64,000 nt of DNA from Robertmurraya sp. FSL R5-0851 (GCF_038002965.1 NZ_JBBOOE010000001.1:3639001-3703000), one strand, 5' to 3'. Counted from the first letter of the stretch, positions 1 through 10,412 are shown. Numbers and translations: made by a program. Notes: generated by a model not told the origin, from the sequence alone.

Positions 1-25
1 TTTTCTGGATTTACTTACACCCTCT

Positions 26-64
26 AAAAAAAGGAGAACCTTCATATCAAAGGTTCTCCTTTTA
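26..64. terminator. Terminator overlapping the end of the DMT permease gene
   Basis: An inverted repeat (AAAAGGAGAACCTT and AAGGTTCTCCTTTT) with A/T runs on both sides. It overlaps the last codons of the minus-strand permease gene and could work in both directions. Confidence 0.75.
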
Positions 65-986
65 ACTTTATACGATGTCTTTTAATGCATCTTTTTTTTG
101 CTTTCTTCTGTTTTCCACTTCTCTCATCTAATAAAAACAAGGAGATCCCCACGATAACAATGCTTCCCCCTAATATCTGAGTAAATAAAACTTTTTCTGA
201 TAAAAGATAATATGCAAGAATTGTTGCTCCCACCGGTTCGAATAAGATTGCCATCGAGATGATTGAAGTACTAATCCACTTGATTGCCCAGTTAAATAAG
301 GAGTGCCCTAATAAGGTAGGAATAAGAGCTAATAGAATAAAGTTCCACCATTCATTTTTCGGATATGGATAAAGAGATTCACCAACAATAAGTACATAAA
401 ACAATAAAACAATCGAGCTTATACTATATACAACAAACGTATAGGTAACTAGAGAAATTCTCTTTCTTACTGATTGTCCAAACATTAAATACGCAGTAAC
501 AAGTGCACATGCCAGTAATGCAAGAATATCCCCATATAAAGCTGTTCCACTTACTCGAAAATCTCCCCAGCTAATAATGACACTCCCTACAATCGCTGCT
601 ACCGCACAAAGTATGGCTTTTAATGAAAAACGCTCCTTAAAAAACAAAAAAGTACCCACAAATGCAAACAACGGCTGAAGAGTGACAAGTACTGTAGAAC
701 TTGCCACAGATGTGTAGTTTAAAGATTCAAACCATAATATAAAATGAAAGGCTAGAAACACTCCCGCAAAAGTAGCATATAACCAATCCCTCTTCGAAAT
801 AAACGCCAATTCCTTTACATACTTTATTAAAAAGACCGGCAGCATAAACAAAACAGAGAAAAGTAGTCGGTAGAAAGCAATTACCCCCGAAGGAGCATCA
901 GAAAACTTTACGAAAATGGCTGAAGCCGATACGGCAATCACACCAACGATTAATGCAAAATACGGATTTGCAATTGTACGATTCAT
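42..986 (-). CDS. EamA/DMT-family permease
   Basis: Integral membrane protein of 314 aa with about ten hydrophobic segments in two similar halves, the layout of the drug/metabolite transporter (EamA) family. The N-terminal half carries SASAIFVKFSDAPSGVIAFYR and the C-terminal half ends each repeat with conserved glycine and proline helix turns (LFEPVGATILAYYLL). Family members export or import small metabolites; the substrate cannot be read from sequence. The C-terminus is lysine-rich and cytoplasmic. The start is supported by an AAGGAG site about 8 nt upstream. It is read alone on the minus strand and ends inside a terminator hairpin. Confidence 0.85.
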   Translation of the reverse strand: MNRTIANPYFALIVGVIAVSASAIFVKFSDAPSGVIAFYRLLFSVLFMLPVFLIKYVKELAFISKRDWLYATFAGVFLAFHFILWFESLNYTSVASSTVLVTLQPLFAFVGTFLFFKERFSLKAILCAVAAIVGSVIISWGDFRVSGTALYGDILALLACALVTAYLMFGQSVRKRISLVTYTFVVYSISSIVLLFYVLIVGESLYPYPKNEWWNFILLALIPTLLGHSLFNWAIKWISTSIISMAILFEPVGATILAYYLLSEKVLFTQILGGSIVIVGISLFLLDERSGKQKKAKKRCIKRHRIKLKGEPLI

Positions 987-1023
987 TTATTTCTCCTTAT
1001 TAATTCCTCAAAGGTACCACCAT

Positions 1024-1725
1024 TTACTCAACACTTTCGACCTCAACTTGGTTGACACCATTAATTGATTTCAACTCGTAGTAAATATCGGTTGTGTAAA
1101 TACCTTTATAGGTTGTGACTAAGCAACTAATCAAAATATCATCTGTCTCTTCTTTGACCTTTAAGTGTTTTACCCCTAACTTTCTACCTTTTATTTCTTT
1201 AATCATTTCTGTTAAGTTAGTTGATTTCTCTAAAAATAATTTTACTTTAATTTCTTTCTCTTTTAACTTTTTCGGCCCCATCTTATCAAATAAAAATGGA
1301 ATGACTTTAATACCGAAAATTAAGAATGATATGCCAGCAAGAGCCTCTATGTAAAAACCAGCACCAATCGTAATTCCAATCCCAGCAGATGCAAGTACCA
1401 ATGACGCGGTTGTAAGACCTGATATGGCTTCATTACCTCTCCTCATTATTACCCCTGCTCCTAAAAACCCGATACCACTAATGATATATGAGGGAATTCT
1501 ACCTGGATCCATTGGCCTTGAATACTCTTTAGCATATAAAAAGGCGGATTCATATGATACCGTTGTTAACAAGCAAGCCATTACTGAAATAATTAGACAA
1601 GTTTTCAATCCTAATGGCTTCCCTTTTAGTTCTCGTTCTAACCCGATGACAATCCCAGCAACTGCCGCAAAAGATAATTTAAAAAGAACATCGTAACGTG
1701 TAAATTCTATAAATAGTTCTTTCAT
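1024..1725 (-). CDS. MgtC/SapB-family membrane protein
   Basis: Protein of 233 aa. The N-terminal ~145 residues are four or five membrane helices with the MgtC signatures GIVIGLERELKGKPLGLKT and PSYIISGIGFLGAGVIM. The C-terminal ~80 residues form a soluble domain resembling the ACT-like tail of long MgtC proteins. Family members are linked to growth in low magnesium and to control of ATP synthase or membrane potential in pathogens; in Bacillus-type organisms the role is less clear. A GGGGG site precedes the ATG. No magnesium-sensing leader was recognised in the 220 bases upstream. Confidence 0.88.
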   Translation of the reverse strand: MKELFIEFTRYDVLFKLSFAAVAGIVIGLERELKGKPLGLKTCLIISVMACLLTTVSYESAFLYAKEYSRPMDPGRIPSYIISGIGFLGAGVIMRRGNEAISGLTTASLVLASAGIGITIGAGFYIEALAGISFLIFGIKVIPFLFDKMGPKKLKEKEIKVKLFLEKSTNLTEMIKEIKGRKLGVKHLKVKEETDDILISCLVTTYKGIYTTDIYYELKSINGVNQVEVESVE

Positions 1726-1892
1726 TTATTATCCCCCTTTATTATGTAGATATATTTTTGGTAAAAGAAAAGGAAACGATGCGTATATCATATATACGTA
1801 TTCCATCCAAGCTCCATTCATTCACGTCAATATATTATATGAAATATAACACACAAAAAACGAATTTCCATACAAATAAATTTAATATACAA

Positions 1893-1937
1893 AATAATAG
1901 AAGGAAGTCTATTGGAACGACTTCCTTCTATATTATT
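1893..1937. terminator. Terminator after thiC
   Basis: A long perfect stem (ATAGAAGGAAGTC paired with GACTTCCTTCTAT) lies directly downstream of the thiC stop codon on the minus strand, flanked by A/T-rich sequence. Confidence 0.8.
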
Positions 1938-1949
1938 TATTTGCATATA

Positions 1950-3749
<1,800 letters not shown>

Positions 3750-3814
3750 TTATATAATGTAATAAAAGGACGAGATCTAGAAAAAACGGGGGATCGAAGT
3801 AAGAAATACACAAT

Positions 3815-3852
3815 AAAAAAGCCGGGTCCAAAAACAGACGGACCCGGCTTAA
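3815..3852 (-). terminator. Attenuator between the TPP riboswitch and thiC
   Basis: Perfect stem AAGCCGGGTCC/GGACCCGGCTT followed by six U residues on the minus strand. It lies between the riboswitch aptamer and the thiC start, the normal position of a ligand-controlled terminator. Confidence 0.88.
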
Positions 3853-3889
3853 TATGTAGAAGTGTAATCTAAATTAATAGATTGTTATT

Positions 3890-3985
3890 AACTTCCCCAC
3901 GCTGGTATGATCCAGATCAGGTCCAAAGGGTCAAGAAACTTAAACGTGTCTCTCTCTCAGCCCAAACTATTGGACTCCCCTAGTT
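3890..3985 (-). promoter_or_regulatory. TPP riboswitch (THI element)
   Basis: On the minus strand the segment reads TAGGGGAGTCC, then GGGCTGAGAGAGAGAC, then GACCCTTTGGACCTGATCTGG and GCGTGGGGAAG. These are the conserved CUGAGA and ACCUGAU boxes and closing stem of the TPP aptamer. It sits upstream of thiC and its attenuator. Confidence 0.97.
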
Positions 3986-4256
3986 ATTGCTATTCAATTC
4001 ACATTTATTATACATGAAACCATAGGAAATGGAAGGGTAAATTTTCCTGAATAGTTATAAAAGACCACAATTCAGAACCACTTTATGAAAGATTCGGAAG
4101 TTATCGTATAAAGGTTACGAGTTATTCATAACTGCCCTATGAAGCCCTGATATTACATGCCTCCTACAATATTTAGCTTAGGCAAAAAAATGCGTTTTCA
4201 GGTATTGTAAAAATACAATGATGTAGTATAATATTTTTATATCGCTTCAGATATTC

Positions 4257-4329
4257 GGGGCATTAGCTCAGCTGGGAGAGCGCTACGCTGGCAGCGTAGA
4301 GGTCAGGGGTTCGAGCCCCCTATGCTCCA
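4257..4329 (+). tRNA. tRNA-Ala (anticodon GGC)
   Basis: Cloverleaf of 73 nt. The acceptor arm GGGGCAT/ATGCTCC has one G-U pair, the D arm contains AGCTCAGCTGGGAGAGC, the anticodon stem CTACG/CGTAG holds loop CTGGCAG (anticodon GGC), the T arm is AGGGGTTCGAGCCCCC, and the discriminator base is A. CCA is not encoded. The last 40 bases before the terminal CA recur at 55999-56038, which makes this a probable integration target. Confidence 0.97.
4288..4327 (+). repeat. Direct repeat, copy 1 (possible att site in tRNA-Ala 3' half)
   Basis: This 40-bp segment from the anticodon loop to near the 3' end of tRNA-Ala is repeated exactly, in the same orientation, at 55999-56038. Duplicated tRNA 3' ends are the usual trace of tyrosine-integrase insertion. 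Confidence 0.8.
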
Positions 4330-4335
4330 TATATA

Positions 4336-4361
4336 AAAACCCTTGCGTAGCAAGGGTTTTT
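4336..4361 (+). terminator. tRNA-Ala terminator
   Basis: Stem AACCCTTGC/GCAAGGGTT followed by a T run, directly after the tRNA. A similar hairpin follows the 3'-end copy at 56 kb. Confidence 0.85.
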
Positions 4362-4363
4362 AT

Positions 4364-4620
4364 TATTTCTTGGAATATTTAAGTTAAAAAATTTACCTAA
4401 ATGTGCACAATAGAAACACTTTAGTTAACTTACGTGTTTCTATTGGGTCCTATCTTTAGCTTTAAGAAATTATCCTTTTTTATGAAAGTAAACTTATCTG
4501 GTGATATTAATGAAAAGCCAAGAACTGGAAGAGAAACTATTCAGTATTTCATAGATGGGAGAATTAAAGAGGCAGAATTTTTTGCAAAACATCATGGCCT
4601 GAGCTTGAAATTCTAAATCT
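4364..4620. other. Stretch without a recognised gene
   Basis: Between the tRNA terminator and the IS110 scar there is a short open frame (4434-4616, plus strand, 60 aa) with an acidic/basic C-terminal half (residues EKPRTGRETIQYF). It has no good ribosome site and I do not recognise it. It may be a remnant of the element that carried the nearby transposase. Confidence 0.3.
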
Positions 4621-4815
4621 GAAAACAAGGAAATTGATCGGTTTAATCACTCTAAGAAACTGGTGGCCTTTGTAAGTATTGACCCAAGTGTCTTTGAATC
4701 TGGTACATTCAAAGGTACTTTAAATTGAATTACCAAAAGTGGTTTGAGCAGACTAAGACATGCATTGTTTATGGATGTTAGGAGTGCCTTATGCGATTGT
4801 CGTAAGATGTTTGTA
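4621..4815 (+). pseudogene. IS110-family transposase fragment
   Basis: The plus strand reads KKLVAFVSIDPSVFESGTF, then an in-frame stop, then ITKSGLSRLRHALFMDVRSA and CDCRK. This matches the C-terminal Transposase_20 domain of IS110-family enzymes, where the stop replaces an arginine-type codon. Start, catalytic N-terminal domain and the last part are missing; downstream to about 5000 the frame is scrambled but still codes short plausible pieces. It is a dead remnant beside the tRNA, consistent with past mobile-element activity at this border. Confidence 0.72.
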
Positions 4816-5062
4816 ACTAGAGGAGATTGTTCAAGCCATTGCTTTTCAACCACTATATCAAAAGTGTCTTTAGCGTAAAGCATTACTTCCGGGAGGTGAG
4901 GGATCAGGAATCCAATAGGATACATAAGCAAGCTCTATACGTTAGAAGAATTATTGATTCATCAAAAAAGACGATGGATGATCACCGCCTTAAATGATTG
5001 TTTTATTCTTCTGCAAATTTATTTTTGAAATAAAGGTAATCTTTTATCTTGGATTTATCAAT

Positions 5063-6199
5063 TTAAGGTTTTAAAATGACTTTTATACAATTATCGGTCC
5101 TTGTGTCAAAAACTTCGTATCCATGCTTTGCCTGGTCTAATGGGAGTACATGTGTAATTACATCACCAATATCAACCTTTCCTTCAGATATAAGATTGTA
5201 AAGAAAAGGCATATAAGGAATAACGGGGGCCTGACCTGTTTTAATGTCAACATTTCTTTGGAAAATGTCTCCTAACGGGAAACCATTATAACGTCCCCCA
5301 TAAACACCAGTAATTTGGATGGTCCCAGCTTTTCGCACAGCCTGTGATGCAATGACAAGCCCACCCATTGCACCGCCATGAAGTTTCATTCCGGATGCAA
5401 GATATTCAAGAGGCGTCATCTTGCCGCTCATACCTGAACAATCAATAACGATATCTGCTCCACCTTGTGTTATCTCTCTTAAATATTCGCCAACGTTTTC
5501 ATGTTCTTCAAAATTTACAGTCTCTACTTTATTGGTCCGTTTCGCATGATCAAGCCGGTATTGGAGGTAATCGACCGCAATAACACGCTCAGCACCTTTA
5601 AACCAAGCAAATTTTTGAGCAAGGAGACCTACTGGACCACATCCTAAAACGATAACAGTATCACCAGCTTTGACACCAGAGTGGTCTACACTCCAATAAG
5701 CTGTTGAGGCTGCATCTGCAAGTAACACTAACTTTTCATCTTCTACTTCGCAGTTTTCCGGTATTTTAAACGGAGTAAAGTTTCCATATGGAACACGCAT
5801 ATATTCAGCTTGTCCGCCAGCAAATCCACCGGTTGTTTCTGAATATCCAAAGAAACCACCCATTTCACCATGAGGGTTTGAATTATCACATTGGCTGGTT
5901 ATATCATGGTTACAGTACCAGCAATGCCCGCAGCTTACATTAAAGGGAATAATTACCCGATCCCCTTTTTTCAATTTTGTTACTTCCGGTCCTACTTCTT
6001 CGACTACCCCCATCGGTTCATGGCCTATTACGTAATCAGTGGGCATATTGGGAATCATTTGATGAATCAAATGCAAATCGGATCCGCATATAGCAGAAGT
6101 TGTTATTTTTACAATGATATCATCACCATTTTTAATTTTTGGGTCTTTTACTTCTTTAACCTGGACATTTTTACTCCCCTGGTACGTGACAGCTTTCAT
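5063..6199 (-). CDS. adhB: Zinc-dependent alcohol dehydrogenase (AdhB-like)
   Basis: Medium-chain dehydrogenase of 378 aa. The catalytic zinc ligands are in ICGSDLHLIH and GHEPMGVVEE near residues 37-65; the structural-zinc loop is CGHCWYCNHDITSQC. The NAD-binding motif is VIVLGCGPVGLLAQ. It resembles the subfamily that includes glutathione-independent formaldehyde dehydrogenases and B. subtilis AdhB; its true alcohol substrate is unknown. It is the third gene of a minus-strand group after two small spore-coat genes, 16 bases downstream of the CotF-like stop, with a GGGAGG site. The same company of coat genes is found around adhB in B. subtilis (yra region), which suggests expression during sporulation. 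Confidence 0.85.
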   Translation of the reverse strand: MKAVTYQGSKNVQVKEVKDPKIKNGDDIIVKITTSAICGSDLHLIHQMIPNMPTDYVIGHEPMGVVEEVGPEVTKLKKGDRVIIPFNVSCGHCWYCNHDITSQCDNSNPHGEMGGFFGYSETTGGFAGGQAEYMRVPYGNFTPFKIPENCEVEDEKLVLLADAASTAYWSVDHSGVKAGDTVIVLGCGPVGLLAQKFAWFKGAERVIAVDYLQYRLDHAKRTNKVETVNFEEHENVGEYLREITQGGADIVIDCSGMSGKMTPLEYLASGMKLHGGAMGGLVIASQAVRKAGTIQITGVYGGRYNGFPLGDIFQRNVDIKTGQAPVIPYMPFLYNLISEGKVDIGDVITHVLPLDQAKHGYEVFDTRTDNCIKVILKP

Positions 6200-6215
6200 T
6201 TTTCTCTAACCTCCC

Positions 6216-6578
6216 TTATTTATTAGGCGTTGCGAACATTCCAAGTCTATCCGTATCATTCGGGAATAAGTTCATTCCGGCAATCATTAAAGCATTTTCG
6301 GCAGATTTAAGATCCAACTCAACTTGCTTGCCAACGTCGTTCGGATATAACCAACCCTTGCTTATCATCAATTCAGATATCTCGGTGTGTAAATCAATAG
6401 ATAGTTCCATTTGCCTGTATAATGCCTCTCTTAACTCCACGCTCGATGTTTCAGTTAACGCAATGGCATATGTATGAATGCCCGTTTTCACCGAAAGAAG
6501 AAACTCCAATGCAATGCCTGAATCTGCCATCTCTGGCATATGTTCAGCCCCTTGGGGATCCAAATAATCCATTTCCAT
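6216..6578 (-). CDS. CotF-like spore coat protein
   Basis: Protein of 120 aa if read from the ATG at 6578, which has a GAGGTG site six bases upstream; a GTG three codons earlier overlaps that site and is less likely. The sequence MADSGIALEFLLSVKTGIHT and the helical pattern up to MISKGWLYPNDVG match the ferritin-like Coat_F domain (CotF, YraD/YraF). Such proteins assemble in the spore coat. It lies 19 bases after the small gene at 6598 and 16 before adhB, so the three genes are probably one operon. Confidence 0.85.
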   Translation of the reverse strand: MEMDYLDPQGAEHMPEMADSGIALEFLLSVKTGIHTYAIALTETSSVELREALYRQMELSIDLHTEISELMISKGWLYPNDVGKQVELDLKSAENALMIAGMNLFPNDTDRLGMFATPNK

Positions 6579-6597
6579 TTTTTTCACCTCATTCTAT

Positions 6598-6804
6598 TTA
6601 ATTAGTTCTTGCACCTTTATAAAATTCTTTAAGTTCATTTATCGCTGCGATTGACTGTTGAACCTCTTTTTCCATCAGTGCTTTTAAATCATTATCGAAA
6701 CAAAGGCCCTGCATAAGCTTTGATTTCAATAAGCTTACAGTCTTCAGATTTAATATCTCATGTGTTTCCATTGTTTCATGATAAGCCAAGATTTCCTTTT
6801 CCAT
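6598..6804 (-). CDS. Small spore-coat-associated protein (YraE/YraG type)
   Basis: Predicted 68-aa helical protein beginning with LAYHETMETHEILNLKTVSL. It is homologous to the 70-aa product of the divergent gene at 6931 (both start with a HET.ET.E...KTV pattern), the arrangement seen for yraE/yraG next to CotF-like genes in B. subtilis. A strong AGGAGGTG site lies seven bases before the ATG. It is first in the probable operon with the CotF-like gene and adhB. A structural or assembly role in the spore coat is an inference from neighbours. Confidence 0.75.
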   Translation of the reverse strand: MEKEILAYHETMETHEILNLKTVSLLKSKLMQGLCFDNDLKALMEKEVQQSIAAINELKEFYKGARTN

Positions 6805-6930
6805 GACTTCACCTCCTGAAATTAAAATCCCTTTAAAATGCGAATATTATTCAATGGAATATTTTTGGCGTAATGTGAATCTCGTGTTTGAAGCAAGATA
6901 AGAGAAGTTTTTAAAGATTGGAGAGATACT

Positions 6931-7143
6931 ATGACAAAATATTTAGGACTTCATGAAACACTGGAGACACTCGAGTTAATTGCATTTAAAACAGTATGTT
7001 TAACTAAAGCTATAACTATGAGCAAATTGCTTCCTGATGGAGATCTTAAAACGATCCTTTCTGGTGATTTAGAATCAGGAAGTCAAAGTCTTAAGCAACT
7101 TCAGACCTTTATTACAAACCGGGAGGAGACTCACAATGACTAA
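6931..7143 (+). CDS. Small spore-coat-associated protein (YraE/YraG type)
   Basis: Protein of 70 aa, opening with LGLHETLETLELIAFKTV. It is a paralogue of the minus-strand gene at 6598 across a 126-bp divergent promoter region. Its end overlaps the next gene by eight bases, so the pair is translationally linked. The ribosome site is GGAGAG. Function is inferred from the neighbouring CotF-like gene only. Confidence 0.75.
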   Translation: MTKYLGLHETLETLELIAFKTVCLTKAITMSKLLPDGDLKTILSGDLESGSQSLKQLQTFITNREETHND

Positions 7144-7435
7144 TGTTCTGCAAAATATGGCTGGAATGGGAGGATTAACAGAACAGGCAATCGCCTCTGA
7201 TTTTCTGATTTCATCTAAATCTGCCGTCAGAAATCTCGCATTTGCTATTACGGAAACAGCTACACCTGAACTGAAATCAGCTCTTCGCGAGCAATTAAGA
7301 AATGCAGTGGATACACATGCCAAGATAACGGATTTTATGACTGCCAATGGGTATTATCACCCTAATCATTTAGGGGACCAAATAAATGTGAGACTGCAGG
7401 ATGCACAAACCGCTTTAAATCTTAAAGATCAATAG
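7136..7435 (+). CDS. CotF-like spore coat protein (short)
   Basis: Protein of 99 aa: GLTEQAIASDFLISSKSAVR, then a second helix with ALREQLRNAVDTHAKITDFM and NGYYHPNHLGDQ. This is the Coat_F ferritin-like domain, paired with and similar to the 120-aa protein at 6216. A GGGAGGAG site sits inside the preceding gene. A terminator follows. The two divergent [small protein, CotF-like] pairs look like an old inverted duplication. Confidence 0.85.
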   Translation: MTNVLQNMAGMGGLTEQAIASDFLISSKSAVRNLAFAITETATPELKSALREQLRNAVDTHAKITDFMTANGYYHPNHLGDQINVRLQDAQTALNLKDQ

Positions 7436-7461
7436 GGGCACTATCGTATGTTTTATGCAAT

Positions 7462-7495
7462 AAAAAATCAGCTGCTATTAATCAGCTGATTTTTC
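7462..7495 (+). terminator. Terminator of the plus-strand coat operon
   Basis: Perfect stem AAAAATCAGCTG/CAGCTGATTTTT with four bracketing bases and a T run, just after the CotF-like stop. Confidence 0.88.
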
Positions 7496-7566
7496 CTTTC
7501 AATATATTACACAGGTAAATCTTCAACCTGCCCGTGAGTTGAAGAAGAGAAGCCGCCTGTAACTTG

Positions 7567-7808
7567 TTACCCCTTCACACCGTAATCAATGTATAAAATT
7601 AATTCTGGGTTTCTTACTTTTAGCCATAATACAGCATCGACTGGAGAGAGTATTTCAAAACTGTATATTTCTAAAAAGAGCTCCATATTCTGGTTGTAGG
7701 TACAATGATTTATATCGAGATACCCTATTTCGATTAGGGGAACTCGTTTTTATAGGCAATCGCTATCTCCTTTTGAATTCTTCCCCAGTAAAATGTTTGT
7801 TTTTCCAT
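7567..7808 (-). pseudogene. Frameshifted small gene, unrecognised
   Basis: From the ATG at 7808 the frame reads MEKQTFYWGRIQKEIAIAYK and NEFP, then stops. One extra base in the CCCC run near 7735-7740 would continue it as LIEIGYLDINHCTYNQ, then EIYSFEILSPVDAVLWLKVR and IDYGVKG before a stop at 7567. The two frames join smoothly into a protein of about 80 aa, which indicates a real gene with a one-base deletion. I do not recognise the family. A sequencing slip in the C run is possible. Confidence 0.5.
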
Positions 7809-7843
7809 TGACTGAACATCCTTAGGATTTTTTCTTAAAACAT

Positions 7844-7894
7844 AAAAAATCCCCGAATAAGGGGCACCTTTATAATAGTGTCCGTTATTCGGGG
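7844..7894 (-). terminator. Terminator after the lgdA-like gene, copy A
   Basis: Stem CCCCGAATAA/TTATTCGGGG with a secondary internal pairing, followed by a U run on the minus strand. It lies 26 bases after the stop of the dehydrogenase gene. Confidence 0.85.
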
Positions 7895-7919
7895 TATAGT
7901 TCAATTGAGAAGCTTCTAT

Positions 7920-9107
7920 TTATTTTACTGCCGCTGCTGTTTTTTCAAGATTTACCCATTGACCCTTTTCAGCTGATTCAAGAATAGCATCTGCGATCAA
8001 TTCGATCTGATAGCCATCTTGGAAGTTTGGTGAGAATTCAGTATCTTCAGCGATTGCTTTAAATAAATCATAGGTTTCAATGATCTTTGTTTCTCCGTAA
8101 CCAATTCCTAGAGCAGGGATTGGCCATAATCCTTCACCGTATGGAGTGGCAGGCCCAGTATAAACCGTTCTGAAGCCTTTCGCATCACTTGGATCATCCG
8201 CGAAGCAAACTTGAAGCTCGTCGCGGCGCTCATAGTTAAAGTATAAAGAACCTTTTTCACCATGAATTTCAAAAGTAAGGAAGTTGTTGCGCCCCCATGC
8301 ATTACGTGTTGCCTCAATTGTACCAATCGCACCATTATCAAACTTAACCATGGTAATCACTTCATCGTCTACATCCACTGCCGCTTTTGGTACATCATTT
8401 CCACCCGTTTTCACTGTACCTAGTTTATCAATACCGCCAGATTGAACCGGTCTTTCTGGAATCCATGTTCTTGTCATCGCATTTACATCTGTAATTTCAC
8501 CAACAAGGTAACGGGCAAAATCAACTACGTGTGTTCCGATATCACCTAGAGCACCAGAACCAGCGATTTTCTTTTGGAAGCGCCATGATAATGGTGAATT
8601 GGGATCAGCAGACCAGTCTTGTAAATACGTTCCACGGAAGCTAAGAACTTTTCCAATTCTTCCTTCCTCAATATATTTTTTCGCAAGTGCAACCGCCGGT
8701 GTTCTTCTGTAGTTGAATGCAACTGCATGTTTTACACCTGCTGCTTTTACTGCTTCTAACATTTCCTTCGCTTGTTCAGCACCTAATGCCAATGGTTTTT
8801 CGCAGATAATATGTTTACCAGCTTTTGCTGCTGCAATTGCAATTTCAGCATGCGTATTATTTGGAGTAACAATATCAATAACATCAATTTCCGGATCGTT
8901 AACGACAGCTCTCCAATCTGTCGAATAATTGTCAAATCCTAATCTTGCTGCTGCGTCTTTTGCTAATTGTTCGTTAACATCTACTACTGTATGACGGTGA
9001 GGGATTGCTGGTGCTGGCCAGAAAAACATTGGCATTCCTGCATATGCAAGAGAATGCGCTTTCCCCATAAAGCCTCCGCCGATCATACCTACATTTAATT
9101 TTTTCAT
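7920..9107 (-). CDS. lgdA: Gfo/Idh/MocA dehydrogenase, levoglucosan-dehydrogenase-like (copy A)
   Basis: Protein of 395 aa. The N-terminal Rossmann fold has GMIGGGFMGKAHS (7-19), the CEKPLA motif with Lys104, and the catalytic pair in GDIGTHVVD (Asp189, His193). From memory, the segments FFWPAPA, SFRGTYLQDWSADPN and LWPIPALGIGYGETKIIE are shared with levoglucosan dehydrogenase LgdA, which oxidises C3 of 1,6-anhydroglucose with NAD. That substrate is an inference. It follows the TIM-barrel gene at 9192 in one operon behind several LacI-type operators. A nearly identical paralogue lies at 15779, so one copy is recently duplicated or kept by conversion. Confidence 0.85.
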   Translation of the reverse strand: MKKLNVGMIGGGFMGKAHSLAYAGMPMFFWPAPAIPHRHTVVDVNEQLAKDAAARLGFDNYSTDWRAVVNDPEIDVIDIVTPNNTHAEIAIAAAKAGKHIICEKPLALGAEQAKEMLEAVKAAGVKHAVAFNYRRTPAVALAKKYIEEGRIGKVLSFRGTYLQDWSADPNSPLSWRFQKKIAGSGALGDIGTHVVDFARYLVGEITDVNAMTRTWIPERPVQSGGIDKLGTVKTGGNDVPKAAVDVDDEVITMVKFDNGAIGTIEATRNAWGRNNFLTFEIHGEKGSLYFNYERRDELQVCFADDPSDAKGFRTVYTGPATPYGEGLWPIPALGIGYGETKIIETYDLFKAIAEDTEFSPNFQDGYQIELIADAILESAEKGQWVNLEKTAAAVK

Positions 9108-9191
9108 TTTAAGTTCCTCCCTAGTATATTAAATCAGTTCTTCAGAAATCGTTACATCCTGTGGCTAATTTTTCTAAATGATTATTTACGA

Positions 9192-10013
9192 TTAAGCTTG
9201 ATTTACTTTTTCAAACTGAGTTAAATAGTCGCGGCTGATTTTAGCCCCTTGTTTTGGATCAGGGTAGCTGTCCAACTCTACCGTAATCCAGCCCTTATAG
9301 TTTGCCTCTTCTAATGCTTTGACCATTTCATCAAATTTTTGATGGCCTTCCCCTAATGGTAAAAACTCGCCATTTGCATAATCCTTAAAGTGCACATATT
9401 TAATACGATCCACATATTTTCGGATGACCGCCACTGGATCTCCTCCGCCAGCTTCAATGTGCGCCGTATCCGGGCAAAGATTAATCGTTGTTAATGGCAT
9501 TAATTTATCTAACTGTTCTGGAGCCTGAACGTTCGTTCCTAAATGCGGATGATAACTAGCAATCAGATTATATTTTTCAGCGATTTCTACTACTTTATTT
9601 AAAGCATTACCAAGCGCCTCATAATCGCTTTCAAGAATGCCGTTTGTTCGCACAGCCCCACCGCCGACAACAAGATGTTCAGCACCTACTTCTGAAGCGA
9701 ATGCTGCTACACTTTCAATTTTCAATAATTCTTCTTCTAAAATATCCGGGAAGATGAAATTCCCACCCGTATATACACCCACCAAAGATAGAGAATGGTC
9801 AGCCATTAATTTTAAGAATTGTTCTTTTTTATACTTGTATTGCATCAAATTTCCATCGAAGATTTCAAAACCAGCATATCCAGTTGCAGCAATATCCTTT
9901 AATGCTTCTTCTGTTGAACCATTGGCAAGATAGTAAAGATCTTTAACAGAAGTAACACCTGCTGGGTGACCAACTACGCCGCCCCATGTATTTGTTTGAT
10001 AACCTAATTTCAT
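9192..10013 (-). CDS. Xylose-isomerase-like TIM-barrel epimerase/dehydratase (LgdB-like, copy A)
   Basis: Protein of 273 aa read from the ATG at 10013, preceded by GGAGG; an ATG five codons upstream overlaps that site. Metal and substrate residues of the AP-endonuclease-2 fold are visible: SYHPHLGTN, LCPDTAHIEAGGGDP, YVHFKDY and TVELDS. The HPH in place of a glutamate resembles inosose dehydratase IolE, which suits the beta-elimination step proposed after C3 oxidation of levoglucosan. It is the first gene of the operon with the lgdA-like gene. The paralogue at 18199 is closely similar throughout. Confidence 0.82.
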   Translation of the reverse strand: MKLGYQTNTWGGVVGHPAGVTSVKDLYYLANGSTEEALKDIAATGYAGFEIFDGNLMQYKYKKEQFLKLMADHSLSLVGVYTGGNFIFPDILEEELLKIESVAAFASEVGAEHLVVGGGAVRTNGILESDYEALGNALNKVVEIAEKYNLIASYHPHLGTNVQAPEQLDKLMPLTTINLCPDTAHIEAGGGDPVAVIRKYVDRIKYVHFKDYANGEFLPLGEGHQKFDEMVKALEEANYKGWITVELDSYPDPKQGAKISRDYLTQFEKVNQA

Positions 10014-10093
10014 ACAATTTACCTCCATATATGTTGGAATTTAGTATGCCATATTTCATAGTAGATAAATCGAAGCAAGTACATCTCTGAGAA

Positions 10094-10109
10094 TAGTAAT
10101 CGATTACAT
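10094..10109. promoter_or_regulatory. LacI-type operator O1 before the copy A operon
   Basis: Palindrome GTAATCGATTAC, 80 bases upstream of the TIM-barrel start. It is the same motif as before the LacI gene at 14544. Confidence 0.75.
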
Positions 10110-10200
10110 TATTTGATGAAAATGTCTTATCTTTTTTTCTAACAATTATAACACCAGGCTATTTTTTTTGCATTTAATACCAAACTATTAATCACTTAAT

Positions 10201-10218
10201 AATGTAATCCATTACATT
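10201..10218. promoter_or_regulatory. LacI-type operator variant (CCA centre)
   Basis: AATGTAATCCATTACATT, an odd-centred version of the operator. The same 18 bases recur exactly at 14267 and 19137, each upstream of a paralogous operon. Confidence 0.75.
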
Positions 10219-10332
10219 TTTCTATACAGATTAGCAACTGCCTTCTAAAGGAAACAATGAATTATTCTCGCTTTATTTAAAGCAAACAATCATCTAACAA
10301 GAACAAAGATTTTTGTACCCCTTACACGAATA

Positions 10333-10350
10333 ATTGTAATCGATTACAAT
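10333..10350. promoter_or_regulatory. LacI-type operator O3
   Basis: Perfect 18-bp palindrome ATTGTAATCGATTACAAT, the third site of this upstream region. Confidence 0.78.
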
Positions 10351-10412
10351 CAAAAATGCAACCCTATATTTCAATTGTCACACAATCTTCACCAAACATT
10401 TTTTAGGTTGCT

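Noticed and set aside
4434..4616. 60-aa open frame between the tRNA and the IS110 scar as a gene
   Set aside because: No ribosome site, no recognisable domain, and its first third is low-complexity; kept only as part of an uncharacterised stretch.
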